Part shown: one piece after another, positions 1 through 10,601 of the stretch
Numbering within the stretch: position 1 is the first letter of the stretch
Layout: each line of letters starts with the position of its first letter
Assembly: GCA_024291935.2 (NCBI GenBank)
Contig: JAGTYA010000026.1
Coordinates: 8,226,001 to 8,290,000, forward strand
Direction: 5' to 3'
Origin: Okapia johnstoni
Taxonomy: Eukaryota > Chordata > Mammalia > Artiodactyla > Giraffidae
Length of the DNA stretch: 64,000 nt
Notes under the pieces: generated by a model
Told to the model about the DNA's origin: nothing
What the model saw: the letters and a program-made list of their open reading frames with translations, nothing else
The model's database searches: none
Program-made: the position numbers and the translations under genes

Positions 1-1964
1 CCAGGGTAGTGGTGGATGGACCCCATGGAGCAGAGACCCTGGGCCAGGCATCCGCCTCCAGCCGTCCACATCCAGGCTGTGGGGTGTGAGGCCAGCAGGA
101 TGCTGGCTCTGGCCGTGCCCATTCCTTAGACCACAGTCACCTCGGGGTGTCCACGACAGCACCTAGCAAGCAGCCTGGGACCTGGGGGCCAGTCTCCTAG
201 CCCAGAGCTCCAATAGGGGTGGTGAGGGTGAGGGGTGCACCCAGCTTGACCCAGCCCCTTCTAGGGCCCAGAGAACACAGCCTGCGTGGGCAGAGCCACA
301 CCCCCCAGCCCCCTCCCTCGGCCTAGGTGCTCTTGTTACCCAGGGCAAGGGGTTTGGGTTGCGGGGAGCTGGCCCGACCTACAGCCTAGGGGTGGGGTGG
401 AGCACGGGTGGAAGAGGAGGGAGGTCTGGGTGGTGAGCCCGTGAAGGGGCTCCCCTGCCCTGTCCGCCCCCACACGCCCTCCCCAGGGAGCAGCGGAAGC
501 AGGATGCCCCGTGTGGCCTGCTCTCACAGGGGACAGCAACCAGCTTGTCTCCCTCCTAAGGTTCTGGGGTCCTTCCAGAAGGCCCCAGTTCCAGGTACCA
601 ACATGGGGCAGAGGCCCCTGGAGAGCAGGAGGACCACTCGCCTGGGCTTCCTTCCGGGCCACGCAGGTACGCTTCTGCCAGACTCAACAAATCCCTGGGC
701 TCGCTCGACGGGGAACCTTCATCTATGTTAGTGCATTTGTGATCCACATTTGGGTGCGGGTGAAATACGGCCCCGCTGTGTTTACTGGTGGGGTTGTTAA
801 CTGTGTGCCTCTGATGCAAGATGAAGGAGTGTCTGGGGGGCAGCCGCCCGGGAGGTGGCCGCCGTGTGGGAAAGGCCAGCAGAGCGAGGTGGCCCGAGGG
901 CCCAGGGGTCGTGAAGGGCAGGGAGCCAGGCATCCTGTGTGTATCAGGACCCAGTGTGTTCTGGGGTTGTCAGCCAGGAGATGCTGGGGGCCAGGGAAGG
1001 GGTCTGTATGTGGAAAAGACTTCTCTGGTTTGCCTCTCGTACTGCTGCCCTGGAGGTGAGGGGACAGCATCAGCCCTGCTGGGTCAGGAAGGGCTGGCAG
1101 GCTCCCTCCTCCCACGGTTTCCAGGGTGGCTGCAGGTGCCACAGGGTGGGGAGGGAAGGAGCACAAAGTCAAAGTCCCGCCGACCTTGACCTCGGCTGTG
1201 CCAGCCACCGCCTGGGGGTCCATCCGGTGAGTCCCAGACCCCTCGGTGCTCTCACCTGTGCTGTGCTGTGGACATGGTGACCCCCTCTCCTTCGTTCTCT
1301 CCCCGCTTTCTTCCCTGAACGTGAGCCGCCATGTACAAGATGACGGCTGGAGCGCAGCCCAAGTCAGCAGCTGGGAGAAGGCTGGCTGGGGGAGGTCCTG
1401 AGGGAAGCCTCCTGGGGAGGGGGTGGTCTGTCTGTGTCTGCACATCATCCTGGGGGCAGCTGGGTGCCCGGGAAGGGCAGAGCGGGGAGGGAGAGGTTGA
1501 CACTGAGAGTAGGAAGCTGGAGGAGGGGAGGTCGGGGTGCCACAGGAATGATCTCTCCTGCGAGCTGGGGGCAGTGCACACAGGTGAAATTCCCCCGAGC
1601 CTGCACTTCAGCAGGCATGCCTTATACCTCCATAAACAACAAATACACAACTAAGCAAAGCTTCCCTTGGCCCTGCGCAGAGGGCCTCAGGCAAGGTGAC
1701 TGAGCTCCCTGCCCCAGTCCTAGGGCTCCCGTCGCACCCCCAGGGGCAGCCCCCGGTGCTCCAGGGGGAGGGGGCAGAGCAAGCAGGCCCCCAGGGGTCT
1801 TCCCAGGTTGCTCCTACAGCGGCCACCCCTGCTCCTCCCTCTTTGGGCGCAAGGCTACCTGCTGTCTGCTGAACAAAGGTGCCATGGGGACAGGAAGGGG
1901 CACCCAGCCCACTCCTCTTGACAGCACAGGTTGGCGGTTGCCCCCAGAGGAGCCCATCTCTGTT
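1..1964. other. GC-rich non-coding stretch, no gene seen
   Basis: All frames carry only short, low-complexity GC-driven ORFs with no recognisable domain. A mildly AT-rich patch at about 720-815 and another at about 1590-1665 (with an ATAAACAA forkhead-like core) stand out slightly from the background, but I cannot assign a function. Confidence 0.5.
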
Positions 1965-2125
1965 GCCCCCAGGACATCATCTACATCCTTCCTTATTCCC
2001 GCTACCTCCTCCAGGGGATGCTATGACCTCCCCCCAACACTGCACAGCTGAGCAAACTGAGACTCAGAGAAGCTAGGAAACCCACCTCCTGTCCAGGAAG
2101 GAGCTGTGATCTGAACAGGACCCTT
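1965..2125 (-). mobile_element. MIR SINE, degraded
   Basis: Reads as the reverse complement of a MIR. The block gagcaaactgagactcagag at about 2050-2070 matches the MIR antisense signature (gaggaaactgaggcacagag), and upstream sequence fits the AT-richer MIR 3' half. Old and diverged; edges are approximate. Confidence 0.55.
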
Positions 2126-2404
2126 CTGATAGCAGGGTCACCCACAGCTCCACTGGGACCCTGGCCCAGGCCTTCAGGGACCCCAGCTGGTGACCACCAA
2201 GCTTCTGCCTGGGACAGCCAGGTGGGGCCCTTGGCCAACCCCAGCAGCCAGTGCCTGGCAGGACCTCCAGGCCTGTCTGTGCACGACTGTCCCCTCTTCC
2301 CAGGGCTGGCAGACCCCACTGCCCTGCAGCCACATGGAGCACTGGATAAAGCTATCCCCGTGCTGGCCCAGGCTGAGGCCTGTGGTGGACCTGGCTGGAG
2401 GCAG
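2126..2404. other. non-coding spacer, nothing recognised
   Basis: GC-rich unique sequence between a MIR and an AT-rich block. No repeat, domain-bearing ORF or clear motif was seen. Confidence 0.4.
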
Positions 2405-2720
2405 GGGATGGACTTGGAAGATTTATGAGCTGGGTTAAAATTTAATTTGGGTGGAAGATCCCGGCCAGCCAAGCCGGCTGCCCCAGACAAATGGCCTCGT
2501 CCCCGCCAGCTCCCGCCTGCCCGCCCCGCTGTTGGGCCTGGCCCCTGTGCCAGCCTTCCCCGGGCTCCTTCCCCGGAAGGCTGGCCGCCGCCCACAGAGA
2601 AATCACAGCACCGAATTCGATTTGGGGCAGGAGCACTGGGTGCTGAGCCTTGTTTGCACTTCAGCTCGAAATTGAACAGGACAGACAGGGCTTTGGATGG
2701 TAACTGCCTCCGCCAGGGCC
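2405..2720. promoter_or_regulatory. candidate conserved non-coding block
   Basis: Two AT-rich patches (about 2420-2455 with aaaatttaattt, and about 2600-2700) flank a GC-rich core with no repeat signature. The sharp change in composition and absence of repeats suggest possible constraint. Function is inferred only; no ORF here looks coding. Confidence 0.3.
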
Positions 2721-2914
2721 TCCTTTGGGGCCAGGGCCCTGCCAAGCCCAACAGCAGCCTCATCGGGGGACGTGGCCCTGGGCACCTCACCTGTCACTCC
2801 ATGTTCCACCCAGCTGCCCTCTGTCCCCAAGCCCTGTCTTCTGCCCAGCACCCCACTCCTCCCTGGGCCCTGCCTGCCTGGCCTGGAACCCCAGGCTAGG
2901 AGATCTCGTACAAG

Positions 2915-2990
2915 CAGCTGAGCCTCCCAGGGTCTGTCTCCTTGTCTGCAAAACGGGACCTGTTGTCATTAGCTGATGTAACACCGTAAC
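2915..2990 (+). mobile_element. MIR SINE fragment
   Basis: The string tccttgtctgcaaaacggga around 2940 resembles the MIR core (cctcatctgtaaaatgggg), followed by a degraded AT-richer tail. Short and diverged. Confidence 0.4.
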
Positions 2991-3259
2991 CACAGCCCTC
3001 CATGGAGCACCCCCTCATTGTCACGGGGCAGCGCCCAGGCTGCGAGTGGGGGATTTGCTGAGTCGAGGAAGGTCTTTGACTTTCCAGGAGTCTTGTGGTC
3101 TTGCTCCCCACGGGGGCCAGGGCATCACCCTATTGGACCTGGAGGTGCTGACAGTGTAAGGAACAATGCTGGGGTCCTCGTGGCATGGGGTGTGGAGGCC
3201 AAGGCTGGGCTGTGGCAGCAGGAGCACATGGGCCCCCATGTATAGCTCCCTCCAGGCTG

Positions 3260-3425
3260 ATCCCCGTCACCATTCTCACCCCATTGCCATGCGCTAGCTC
3301 CCTCCTAGGTGCTTTCCTGAGTGGGCACTCTCCACCCATTTTACAGATAAGGAAAGTGAGGCTCAGAGAGGTGAAGAAACCGCCCCGTGCAATTTCTCTG
3401 CTGCCTCCCAGCTCCTGTCCAAGGT
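3260..3425 (-). mobile_element. MIR SINE
   Basis: Antisense MIR. The segment ccattttacagataaggaaa at about 3337 followed by gaggctcagagaggtgaag is a close match to the MIR antisense core. The left part (caccattctcaccccattgc) fits the MIR tail. Confidence 0.75.
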
Positions 3426-3488
3426 AGGGGACAAAGGGAAGCTGGGCTGGCTCAGAGAAGGGGGGGCCAAGAGCATCCCCTTCCCTGG

Positions 3489-3489
<1 letters not shown>

Positions 3490-3573
<84 letters not shown>
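3490..3573. repeat. (CA)n microsatellite, about 42 uninterrupted units
   Basis: A pure CA/TG dinucleotide run of about 84 bases. Long uninterrupted CA arrays are normally polymorphic in length. The minus-strand reading gives spurious cysteine-valine ORFs, which are not genes. Confidence 0.98.
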
Positions 3574-3576
<3 letters not shown>

Positions 3577-4270
3577 CACTGGCAGGAAGCCAGGCCCGGA
3601 AATAGCCATGCCACCTTCTGAGGCTGAGTTGTTGCTCTGCCTGGGACTGGGGAGGAGGCTGATGGGCAGGAGAAGCTGCAGTAACCCAGGATTGCACAAG
3701 GCGAGTGAGCTGAGTGTGCACACACCCTCCCACCCACACCTCCTCACATATGCACAAACTCACACATGCACACAGGGTGGGAGGGACAAGCTTCAGATGC
3801 CATCGTCCTGGCCTCCTAAGGGACCAAGGAAGACTAGGCTTGAACCTTTCTTCTCCAGCTTTGGAATGAGACCCTTCACATTGCCTCACAGCAGTGCCTG
3901 GGGGATGGAAGTCTGCCCTGAAGAGTGCGCACACTCCATCTCCTGGCCAACGCTGGACCTTCTCTGGGGCTGCCCACACCCTCGCACACAGAGCTGGGGC
4001 CAAGGTGTTGAGGGCAGGAGGGGCACAGGGTCCCCTTGGGGGGGTCTCTTTTATCCTCCAATACCACCCCCCACCCCGGCCCAGGGAGCCGAGGTCCTTC
4101 TTTCAGAAGCCTGGGGATCTGAGAGCCTGGACTCAGCTTCCCCCAGCAGCAGCGGCCAGTCCCACCCTCTACACCCGTCTGGCTGGAGGGCCCTGCGGCC
4201 TCTTGCTTGGGGACTCAGCTCTGTCCCTTGCAAGTGCTGGGCTAATCCTCCCAGTGCGCTCCCAGGGGTG
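3574..4270. other. non-coding stretch, no gene seen
   Basis: GC-rich sequence following the CA array. A 302-codon plus-strand frame crosses it, but its product is proline/serine-rich with no domain and ends in a CA repeat, so it is a chance ORF. Confidence 0.5.
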
Positions 4271-4278
4271 GAGGGATT

Positions 4279-4300
4279 AAATATGTCAACATATTTGCAT
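4279..4300. promoter_or_regulatory. perfect 18-bp palindrome overlapping an octamer motif
   Basis: AAATATGT-CA-ACATATTT is a perfect inverted repeat (4279-4296). Its right arm continues into ATTTGCAT (4293-4300), the reverse complement of the POU/OCT octamer ATGCAAAT. It lies in a short AT-rich patch inside GC-rich DNA. Binding is inferred from the motif alone. Confidence 0.4.
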
Positions 4301-4479
4301 TATAAGAGGAGCATCAGGGGCTTGGCTCTGAGAAGTGAGCAGCGTGGTGAGGAGCCAGACTGCTGCTCCATAAGCTCCCAAACCTTGCATGTGCATTCCC
4401 CACCCCCAGTGGGTGCTGCATGTCAGCCCCAACTTACCCTTGATCTTGGGAGACCCAGCCTTGAGGCTGGTGCAGGAGA

Positions 4480-4502
4480 CACACACACACATACACACAC
4501 AA
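4480..4502. repeat. short interrupted (CA)n tract
   Basis: About 11 CA units with one CATA interruption. It is followed by ggcccggaaatagcc, a 15-mer also found just after the long CA array (about 3594-3608). Confidence 0.85.
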
Positions 4503-4694
4503 GGGCCCGGAAATAGCCCTGTCCGTGCCATCTCCCACTCCCAGCTCTGACCTGGTGTCACCATCTCCCTGCGGCCCTTCATTATTTCCCTATGTATTTA
4601 TTTATTCCCATCTCGTCCCCAATGATTTGCAGCAGCTTACAGAAATACAACCTAATATGAGAGAATCAAGAGGAGGGAGTGGGCTGGGAGACCC

Positions 4695-4885
4695 CGCCTC
4701 TGCAGCAGACAGGCTCGGGTTCAAATCTTCCTCTTTATTTAGTTTGCTCTGGAGTCACTTCACCTCCTGGGGCCTGTTTCCTCCCCTGTGAAATGCCGAT
4801 AGTAATGCCCACCCTAGGGGGGATTGTTAAGGGGATGGAAGGAGAAAAAGCCAGGGGAGGCTGAGCAAGCAGGTGCTTGGCACAC
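4695..4885 (+). mobile_element. MIR SINE, near full length
   Basis: Starts with a degraded tRNA-like part (caggctcgggttcaaatctt), continues through the core (gtttcctcccctgtgaaatg, then gatagtaatgcccaccc) and ends near aggtgcttggcacactgg, the MIR 3' signature. Confidence 0.75.
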
Positions 4886-6150
4886 TGGAGGTGCAGATAG
4901 CTCTTGGGCACATTCGTTCGTGGTCAGGAGAGAAGGTGAAGGAGACAGAAGTGAGGATAGGACGGACGGGTGAAGAGCCGGAGCGAGCAGGGCATGGCCA
5001 GTCTCTGAATTCTGGGGCCTCCTGGGTCCCAAGCTGCAGGAAAGCGACCTGGGAGGGGGTCTCAACCCTCTCGAATGCTGAGGTCCGGGAGTTCCCCTCA
5101 GACTTCTCTCAGAGAGGAACCCCACCACCGCTCCACCTGCCCCTCTTGGGGGGCCTAGAGTCTGCAGTGGGGAGAGGTCTGGGGTTCCAAGCTGGCAGCC
5201 CCACCCCAACAACTAGTGCCTGCATGCAGAGGGTAGGGTCTTAAGCTCCTGGCCCCTGAACCCCACTTCAGCCTTGAGCTCTGACTCCCACGGCCTTGGT
5301 TCAGCCCCCAAGATAAGCTCTCAGCCCCAGCTTGACCTTCAGTCCCTTGGCCTGGCCCCAGTTGCCCCACCCCCCTGGTTATCACTATCACCTCCTCCAG
5401 GGGGACTTCCCAGCCTGGCATGAGCATGGCCTGTCTTCTCCCAAGCCATCGGCTGCTCTAGGTCCCCCATCCTGTCTTCCATGGCTTCCCCTAAATCTTA
5501 CTCCCAGGGACTCCAGGCCTAGCAACAAGGAGGGGTTTGGGGAGCTGGGCACAGGCCTCCTGATCCACACGCCAGCCAGGCTATTCTAGGGGCACACAGA
5601 GCAGGCAGAGATCCCTCCCATCCCCCTTCCCAGCCTGGATCCTAGAGCTCTCCTATGTTATAATCCTGTCAAGGGAGGCAGCTGCCTATGCTGCAAATGG
5701 CCAACTTGTGGACACAGCCGTGGGGACTGAATGGAATGCCTACTAGAAGCAGCAGGTGGAAAGCGGCACTCAGGAGAGAGCCTGGGGCGACCAGTGCAGA
5801 CCCCCCACTGCCGAGCCCCCAGCTCCGCCACCCAGAAGCCCCTGGACCCGTGGCCTTAGTCTTCCCATCTGTGAGTTGGGAGAGTGGACCCGTCCTCTCT
5901 CTTGCTTCTTAGCTGCTCTGGAAGGAGGCAGATGGGGAGGGGCATGTACCTGCCCAGCTTAGCTTAGGACTTCAAGGGTGAGGGTGCTGGGCAGCCCCCC
6001 GCCTGTAGGAGCAGGCTTCAGCCACCCCCTCACCTCCTGGGTTCAAGTGGAGAAGCCTTTTTGGGGCTGGAACAAACACCAGACTCAGTCCACATCCTGA
6101 ATGGTCCAGGCTCCACGACCATGGTCCTGTGATGCTCCTGAGCGTGCCTG
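4886..6150. other. non-coding stretch, no gene seen
   Basis: GC-rich unique sequence. A weak MIR-like core (cttcccatctgtgagttggg) is visible at about 5861-5880. No coding signature or structured element was found. Confidence 0.45.
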
Positions 6151-6639
6151 ACAAGCTGGGATAAATGGGCTTATGGCAACTGATTTTAAAAGAATCACAG
6201 TGTTGGTAGGCCTTTCAGAGGAAGATGGCAGAGGGTCCCCTCATTAAACAGACTCCAGTAATGTCAGCGTGGGGACTTCAGGAGAGTCCAGATCCCCCCT
6301 AAGTTCTCCCCTGCAGGCTGCATGCTGTGACCGCCGGCGATGACCACACAATGCTCTTCACTTCCCCATCCCGAAAGTCCTCCTGTCCCTGTCATCCCAG
6401 ACCACACCAGGGCTCTGGGAGCTTGCCTAGCCTTAAAGCAACCTAAGATCCACAGAGACCCCCCCACACACACCCTCTCCTGCTTCCTATTTTACCACTC
6501 TTGGTTCTGGCTGTCCTCGGTAGTCTGGGTCTGTGCAGTGGGCGCATGGAGGAAGAGGATCTACAGGGAAGGGTGAAATGGGACACAGGAAAGGGCCCTT
6601 TTCTGCATCATAAATGTAACCCTCCCTTGTCAAACACAC
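6151..6639. other. non-coding, moderately AT-rich
   Basis: Contains an AT-richer patch at about 6155-6265 with no recognised repeat family, then GC-rich sequence. Nothing further can be supported. Confidence 0.4.
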
Positions 6640-6723
6640 ACTGTCTCCTATTCAGCCCTCACCGCCTCCCTGTGACTCGGGTGCTTATTTGTGTCCCCAT
6701 TTTACAGATGACAAACCTGAAGC
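6640..6723 (-). mobile_element. MIR SINE, left part, split by an L1 insertion
   Basis: Antisense MIR: the core ccccattttacagatgacaa (about 6695) breaks off at 6723 and resumes after an L1 3' end at 6893 with caaactcaggcccagagagg. Confidence 0.75.
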
Positions 6724-6892
6724 TTCTTTTTGGGGTGATGAAAGTCTTCTGGAATTAGATAGAAGCCATGGTTGCACAACTTTGTGAATACATGAAAAAC
6801 CACCAAATCCTACACTTTAAAAGGCGAGTTTTATCTTATGTGAATTATACATATATTTTAGAGTTTGAACTTTATAAAAAAGCAAAAAAAAA
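6724..6892 (+). mobile_element. L1 LINE 3' end (L1M type)
   Basis: Matches the 3' terminus of old mammalian L1: ggggtgatgaaagtcttctg, ggttgcacaactttgtgaat and acactttaaaaggcgagttt, ending in an A-rich tail. The flanks carry an imperfect duplication (acaaacctgaagc / acaaactcaggc), as expected of target-primed insertion into the MIR. Confidence 0.8.
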
Positions 6893-6985
6893 ACAAACTC
6901 AGGCCCAGAGAGGGGAAAGAACTTGCTCAAGGTCTCAAAGGAACAAATAACACAGCTGAGGTTGGAACCCAGGTCATTTAAGCAC
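6893..6985 (-). mobile_element. MIR SINE, right part
   Basis: Continuation of the split antisense MIR: aggcccagagaggggaaaga, then cacagctgaggttggaaccc, matching the antisense tRNA-like half. Confidence 0.75.
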
Positions 6986-6999
6986 TTCCCACGATGCAT

Positions 7000-7120
7000 C
7001 CCTGCTTGCCTCATTTATGGTCAAAGACAAGCTTTAATCTTACTACTCCCTCACTCAAGAACTTTGATTGGCTCCCTACTGCTCCTTCCTTACCCCCAAG
7101 AGTTCCTCCAGGCCTGGCTG
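7000..7120 (+). mobile_element. L2 LINE 3' region, part 1
   Basis: The string gattggctccctactgctcc (about 7065) is typical of L2 3' sequence. The copy is interrupted by a young SINE at 7121. Confidence 0.6.
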
Positions 7121-7325
7121 CTCCTCCTGCATGCATGCTTAGTCATGTCTGACTCTTTGCGACCCTGTGGACTATAACCTGCCGAGCTCCTCTGTCCATG
7201 GGATTTTACAGGCAAGAATACTCAGTGGGTTGCCATTTCCTTCTCCAGGGGATCTTTCCAATCCAGGGGTAAAATCTGCATCTCCTGTATTGGCAGGCAG
7301 ATTCTTTACCACTGAGCCACCTGGG
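7121..7325 (-). mobile_element. Bov-tA SINE
   Basis: Antisense Bov-tA: gactctttgcgaccctgtgg at the left (3' A-unit) and gattctttaccactgagcca at the right (tRNA-Glu-like head). It is flanked by an exact 11-bp duplication, aggcctggctg, at 7110-7120 and 7326-7336. Confidence 0.95.
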
Positions 7326-7900
7326 AGGCCTGGCTGTACCTCCAGATAGAAGTGCCTTCTTCCCCCTCCTCACCCTACCCAACTCCCTGCTCCCCATCCG
7401 CTGCCCAGTTCTGCCTGTGCCCAGCCCACCCACTCCACCTATCCGTTTCCTCCAGGGGTCTCGGCCCCTCTAGGCTTCATTCAGGCTTGAAGGGGCCTCT
7501 GGGCCCCAACTCTGCCTGTCCAGCCCATCTCCCACCCCAGGCCCCTCCATCTGTCTGTCCCAGCGTCACTGGACTGCTCTGTTCCATGGCAGCCGAAATT
7601 TCTCCCAGTGCCTAGTCATGGCACTGGCTGATCCCTCCGCTTGGGGCGCTTCTCCTGCCTGACTCCCCCCCGGCTGCCCTGGCTGAGTCGTGCTCATCCC
7701 CTGGGTCTTGGCTGACACCCACTGCCTGCTATACATGCCCTCGTAGCTGCCCCTTCCGCCCTGTAAGCGCTGCCTCCAAATATGTCTCTCCCTTTAACCA
7801 CAACCTCTCCGAGGGCAGACCCAGAGGCACCCACAGCCCCAGTGCTGGGGAACACACAGCTAAGGTGGGAGAGCCCCTAGGACCCTAAAGCACCACATGG
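7326..7900 (+). mobile_element. probable L2 LINE, part 2
   Basis: Cytosine-rich sequence resembling L2 3' sequence. The late motif ctctccgagggcagacccag (about 7807) resembles the L2 'gagggcagggac' signature. Strongly diverged; identification rests on context and that motif. Confidence 0.45.
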
Positions 7901-7933
7901 GCAACTATTTGGGTGGGAGCAGGGAGAGGCCAC

Positions 7934-8036
7934 TCCGGTATCCTTGCCTGGAAAATCCCATGGACCGAGGAGCCTGGTGGGCTGCAGTCCATGGGGTCAC
8001 AAAGAGCAGGGCATGACTGAGCAACTAACAGAGAAA
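7934..8036 (+). mobile_element. Bov-A SINE, truncated
   Basis: Starts in the A-unit (tccttgcctggaaaatccca) and ends at actgagcaactaacagag. An exact 11-bp target-site duplication, ggagaggccac, flanks it (7923-7933 and 8037-8047), so the short length dates from insertion. Confidence 0.93.
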
Positions 8037-8059
8037 GGAGAGGCCACGGGGCCTCCCCT

Positions 8060-8600
8060 AGACCCCCTCACCCGCTACAAGCCCTTTCAGAAGTGACTGA
8101 ATCCAACCACTTCTCTCGGGTCCACCTGTCCACCCTGTGCTCCCACCCTTCCCTAAGCATTGCCTCTGCGGGGGCCCACGGTGGCCTCTCCCTGCCCCTG
8201 CACAGCGGCAGGCCCCCCACCCCACCCCCGGGAAACTAAATCCCATCACAGCTCTCCTTTTAGAACAAATCCAAGTTCTTTACCAGGGTCCACAAGGTCT
8301 CCGCCTCCCCGCTCCCCACCCTCCAGCACACTGGCTTCCTCTAGGTCCTGGAACCGGTCCAAACCCTCCCTGCTCCGGGCTCCTGCTGTTCCCTCCGCGG
8401 GACTGCCTCCCACGTCGGCCTCTGCTGCAGCGTCTCCTCTCCTCGGAGGGGCTTGCTCCGCGCTGCCACTCATCCTGTGGCCTGTCTCCCTGGCTCGGGT
8501 ACCTCCCTGAGGGCAGAGCCCCGCTCTCCCTTCTCTCCTGGGCCCCCCTGCCCAGACCAGCTCCTCGCACTCAGTAAATACTTGTAGGATGCTGGGGACA
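8060..8600 (+). mobile_element. probable L2 LINE 3' region
   Basis: Ends with ctccctgagggcagagcccc (about 8502) and ctcgcactcagtaaatactt (about 8564), matching the L2 terminal signature (gagggcaggg ... ctcaataaatattt). The upstream portion is GC-shifted and diverged. Confidence 0.65.
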
Positions 8601-8819
8601 GGCTCTCCTGCGGTGCTGTGGGCCGCCAGCTAGGAGCTTCCACAGCCCCGTGGCTTCCCGCCAGCAGGAGCTGCAGGAGGCAAGTGCGCCTGGCACATCA
8701 CTCTGGAGACGGGCGGGACCCCGAGGGGCACAGGGCCACGTTCCTGTCGCTGCCCACCCAGACAGCCACCCCTCCTGGGCATCCCTCTGGGGCTGCCGAG
8801 GGAGGCCAGGGCAGAATAA

Positions 8820-8915
8820 CCAGATTAGCCTAAACGGCTCCTCTTGTTTCTTGGTGTAATTGGATTGAGGCCATGTTTCCGCGCAGCTGCATTTAATATC
8901 TTAACTCTGAGGCCG
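8820..8915. promoter_or_regulatory. candidate conserved non-coding element
   Basis: A compact AT-rich block (aataaccagattagcctaaa ... tgtaattggattgaggc ... catttaatatcttaactc) in GC-rich unique DNA. It has GATTA and TAATTG homeodomain-type cores and no repeat match. Enhancer function is inferred. Confidence 0.4.
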
Positions 8916-9169
8916 CCTCCCGACCCCGAGAGCATCGGCAGTGGAGGGACAGGGAACAGGACTAGGTGGGGGCTTCTGCACAGAGAAGTTGCCAGGCAGG
9001 GGTCTCCCATCTCCCACCTGTGCAGAGGGCGAGCATACTCATCTCCCTGGGGGTGGGGGCAGGGTCCTTCTGAACAAGGCACAGGCCTGTTCTTCCAGCT
9101 TTTCTGGGCTGGGCTTGGGGCTGGACCCCAGGCAGGAAGAGCAGGGCTGTGTCCCGCACATGCAACGGC

Positions 9170-9198
9170 GGGGGGGGGGGGGGGGGGGGGGGGGGGGG
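9170..9198. repeat. poly(G) run, 29 bases
   Basis: Uninterrupted guanine homopolymer on the plus strand. Such runs are length-unstable, can form G-quadruplexes and are prone to sequencing error, so the exact count is uncertain. Confidence 0.9.
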
Positions 9199-10110
9199 TG
9201 GTGCGGGGTGTGTGCTCGGTTCATACCTGTGGACCAAGGACAGGGCTCTTAAAGGGGCAGGCTGTTCACAGAGCCTAGGCCCGGGATGTGGGGAGGGCCC
9301 CTGGGACCCTGACTGAGGCCAGAATGGTCTCCTGAAGCCCATCCATCACCATGGGAGGCCCTTGGCCCAAGTGTCTGGGCAGCAGCCTTTCCAGGCTCCT
9401 AGGTGGCCAGAGACCCAGGCTGGCAGTGGGTTCCTCTGTCAAAAATGTGCCAGCCCAATGCCAGGTGACCACATGATGGGTGATGGTGATGGGCGGTGAC
9501 ACCAGCCGGGTGCCCCCCCAACTTGAACTTACATGTTAGGGCCTCCAGAGACCACAAGGTGTTTGCACACTCTGTGTGCCCTCAGTGTGTCTGGGCTGAG
9601 CCTGCGTGCATGCATGTTGAGGGCAAGGAGCCCCCACGGCCCCCACCTTCCCATCTGCAGCCTGAAGCCCAGCCATGTCCCCACAAATGTCCATCAGCCA
9701 AGAAAAGCTTAAAGACAAAATTGAGAAAGGGGCATGGCTGGAGCGGGGAGGGGCAGAGTGGCCTTGTCACAGGGTCCTTGATTCCCAGACACCCCTCCCC
9801 CAGGCACAGCCCCAGTTCCACCTGAGGCAGACCCTTCCGACTTCCCGGTGGGGCACCTGTTGGGCGGGTGAGTCACTTGGCCTGGCGTGGCCAGTGCCTG
9901 TCCAGCTGGTTCCTCCTGGAGGCTCAAGCTCAGCTCTGAAGACCTCAGGCTCAGAGCAGCTTCCCCCTCAGCAGTGAGAGGGAGCCGAAACCCACTTGGG
10001 GTTGGGGAGTCACCCCAGGGTTGAGGGCGCTGGCTGGGGTTTGTGGACCCCTCCCAGGCCCCATCCCCCTCCCTCGCTCCCACCCCCGCTCCTCAAGGCT
10101 GGAGGGCCTG
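9199..10110. other. non-coding stretch, no gene seen
   Basis: GC-rich unique sequence. The short frame beginning at 9675 gives a charged N-terminus but has no acceptor/donor context or recognisable domain. Confidence 0.45.
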
Positions 10111-10119
10111 GCGACAGCT

Positions 10120-10205
10120 CTCATCCATCACTCGGCCCTATTTTTAGGAGGTGATAACCCAGCTGTGAAAATTCACTCCATGCAGATCCCTTCCACGTGA
10201 AGGAG
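10120..10205. promoter_or_regulatory. candidate regulatory element with MEF2 and GATA-type cores
   Basis: Contains CTATTTTTAG (10138-10147), a perfect MEF2 consensus, immediately followed by gtgataacc (GATA core), then gtgaaaattcactcc. The cluster sits in an AT-richer block with no repeat match. Function is inferred. Confidence 0.4.
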
Positions 10206-10424
10206 TCTTAGCCGCAAGCCGGGGAGATGAGTGTGGGCGGGAGTAGGAGGAGAGGGGTGTTGGAGGGGAGATTAGGGAGGAGACCCTCTGGCTGGTTTGT
10301 GGTTCGTGGCTTGCAGCAAGCACCCAGCAGAGCGCATGGGGGCCGTTTTGTCGAGCTACAGGGATGCGACTGGGGGATGCTGGGATTGTGATCTCTGGCC
10401 TGGCCTCCTGGGGCAACCCACAGA

Positions 10425-10565
10425 GCGTGAGGCCTTGGAGTCCAGAGCCTGGATCCTCTCTTAGCTTTCTCAATAACAAGGCCCTGCCTGCTCTGGACCT
10501 CAGTTTCCCCATCTGTAAAGTGGGCTGTAATCTCATATTATAGCTTGGCTCCTACTCCCTGGGGT
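10425..10565 (+). mobile_element. MIR SINE
   Basis: The core ctcagtttccccatctgtaa (about 10499) and following agtgggctgtaatctcat match sense MIR. The upstream gagtccagagcctggatcct fits the tRNA-like head. Confidence 0.7.
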
Positions 10566-10601
10566 GAGAGCCCCTGGGGTCCCTTCTGTCTCTTCTTTGT
10601 A

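Noticed and set aside
3452..4003. Frames encoding (Cys-Val)n or (Thr-His)n
   Set aside because: Direct translation of the CA/GT microsatellite.
3608..4516. 302-codon plus-strand frame
   Set aside because: Composition-driven; ends in CA-repeat-encoded Thr-His; no family resemblance.
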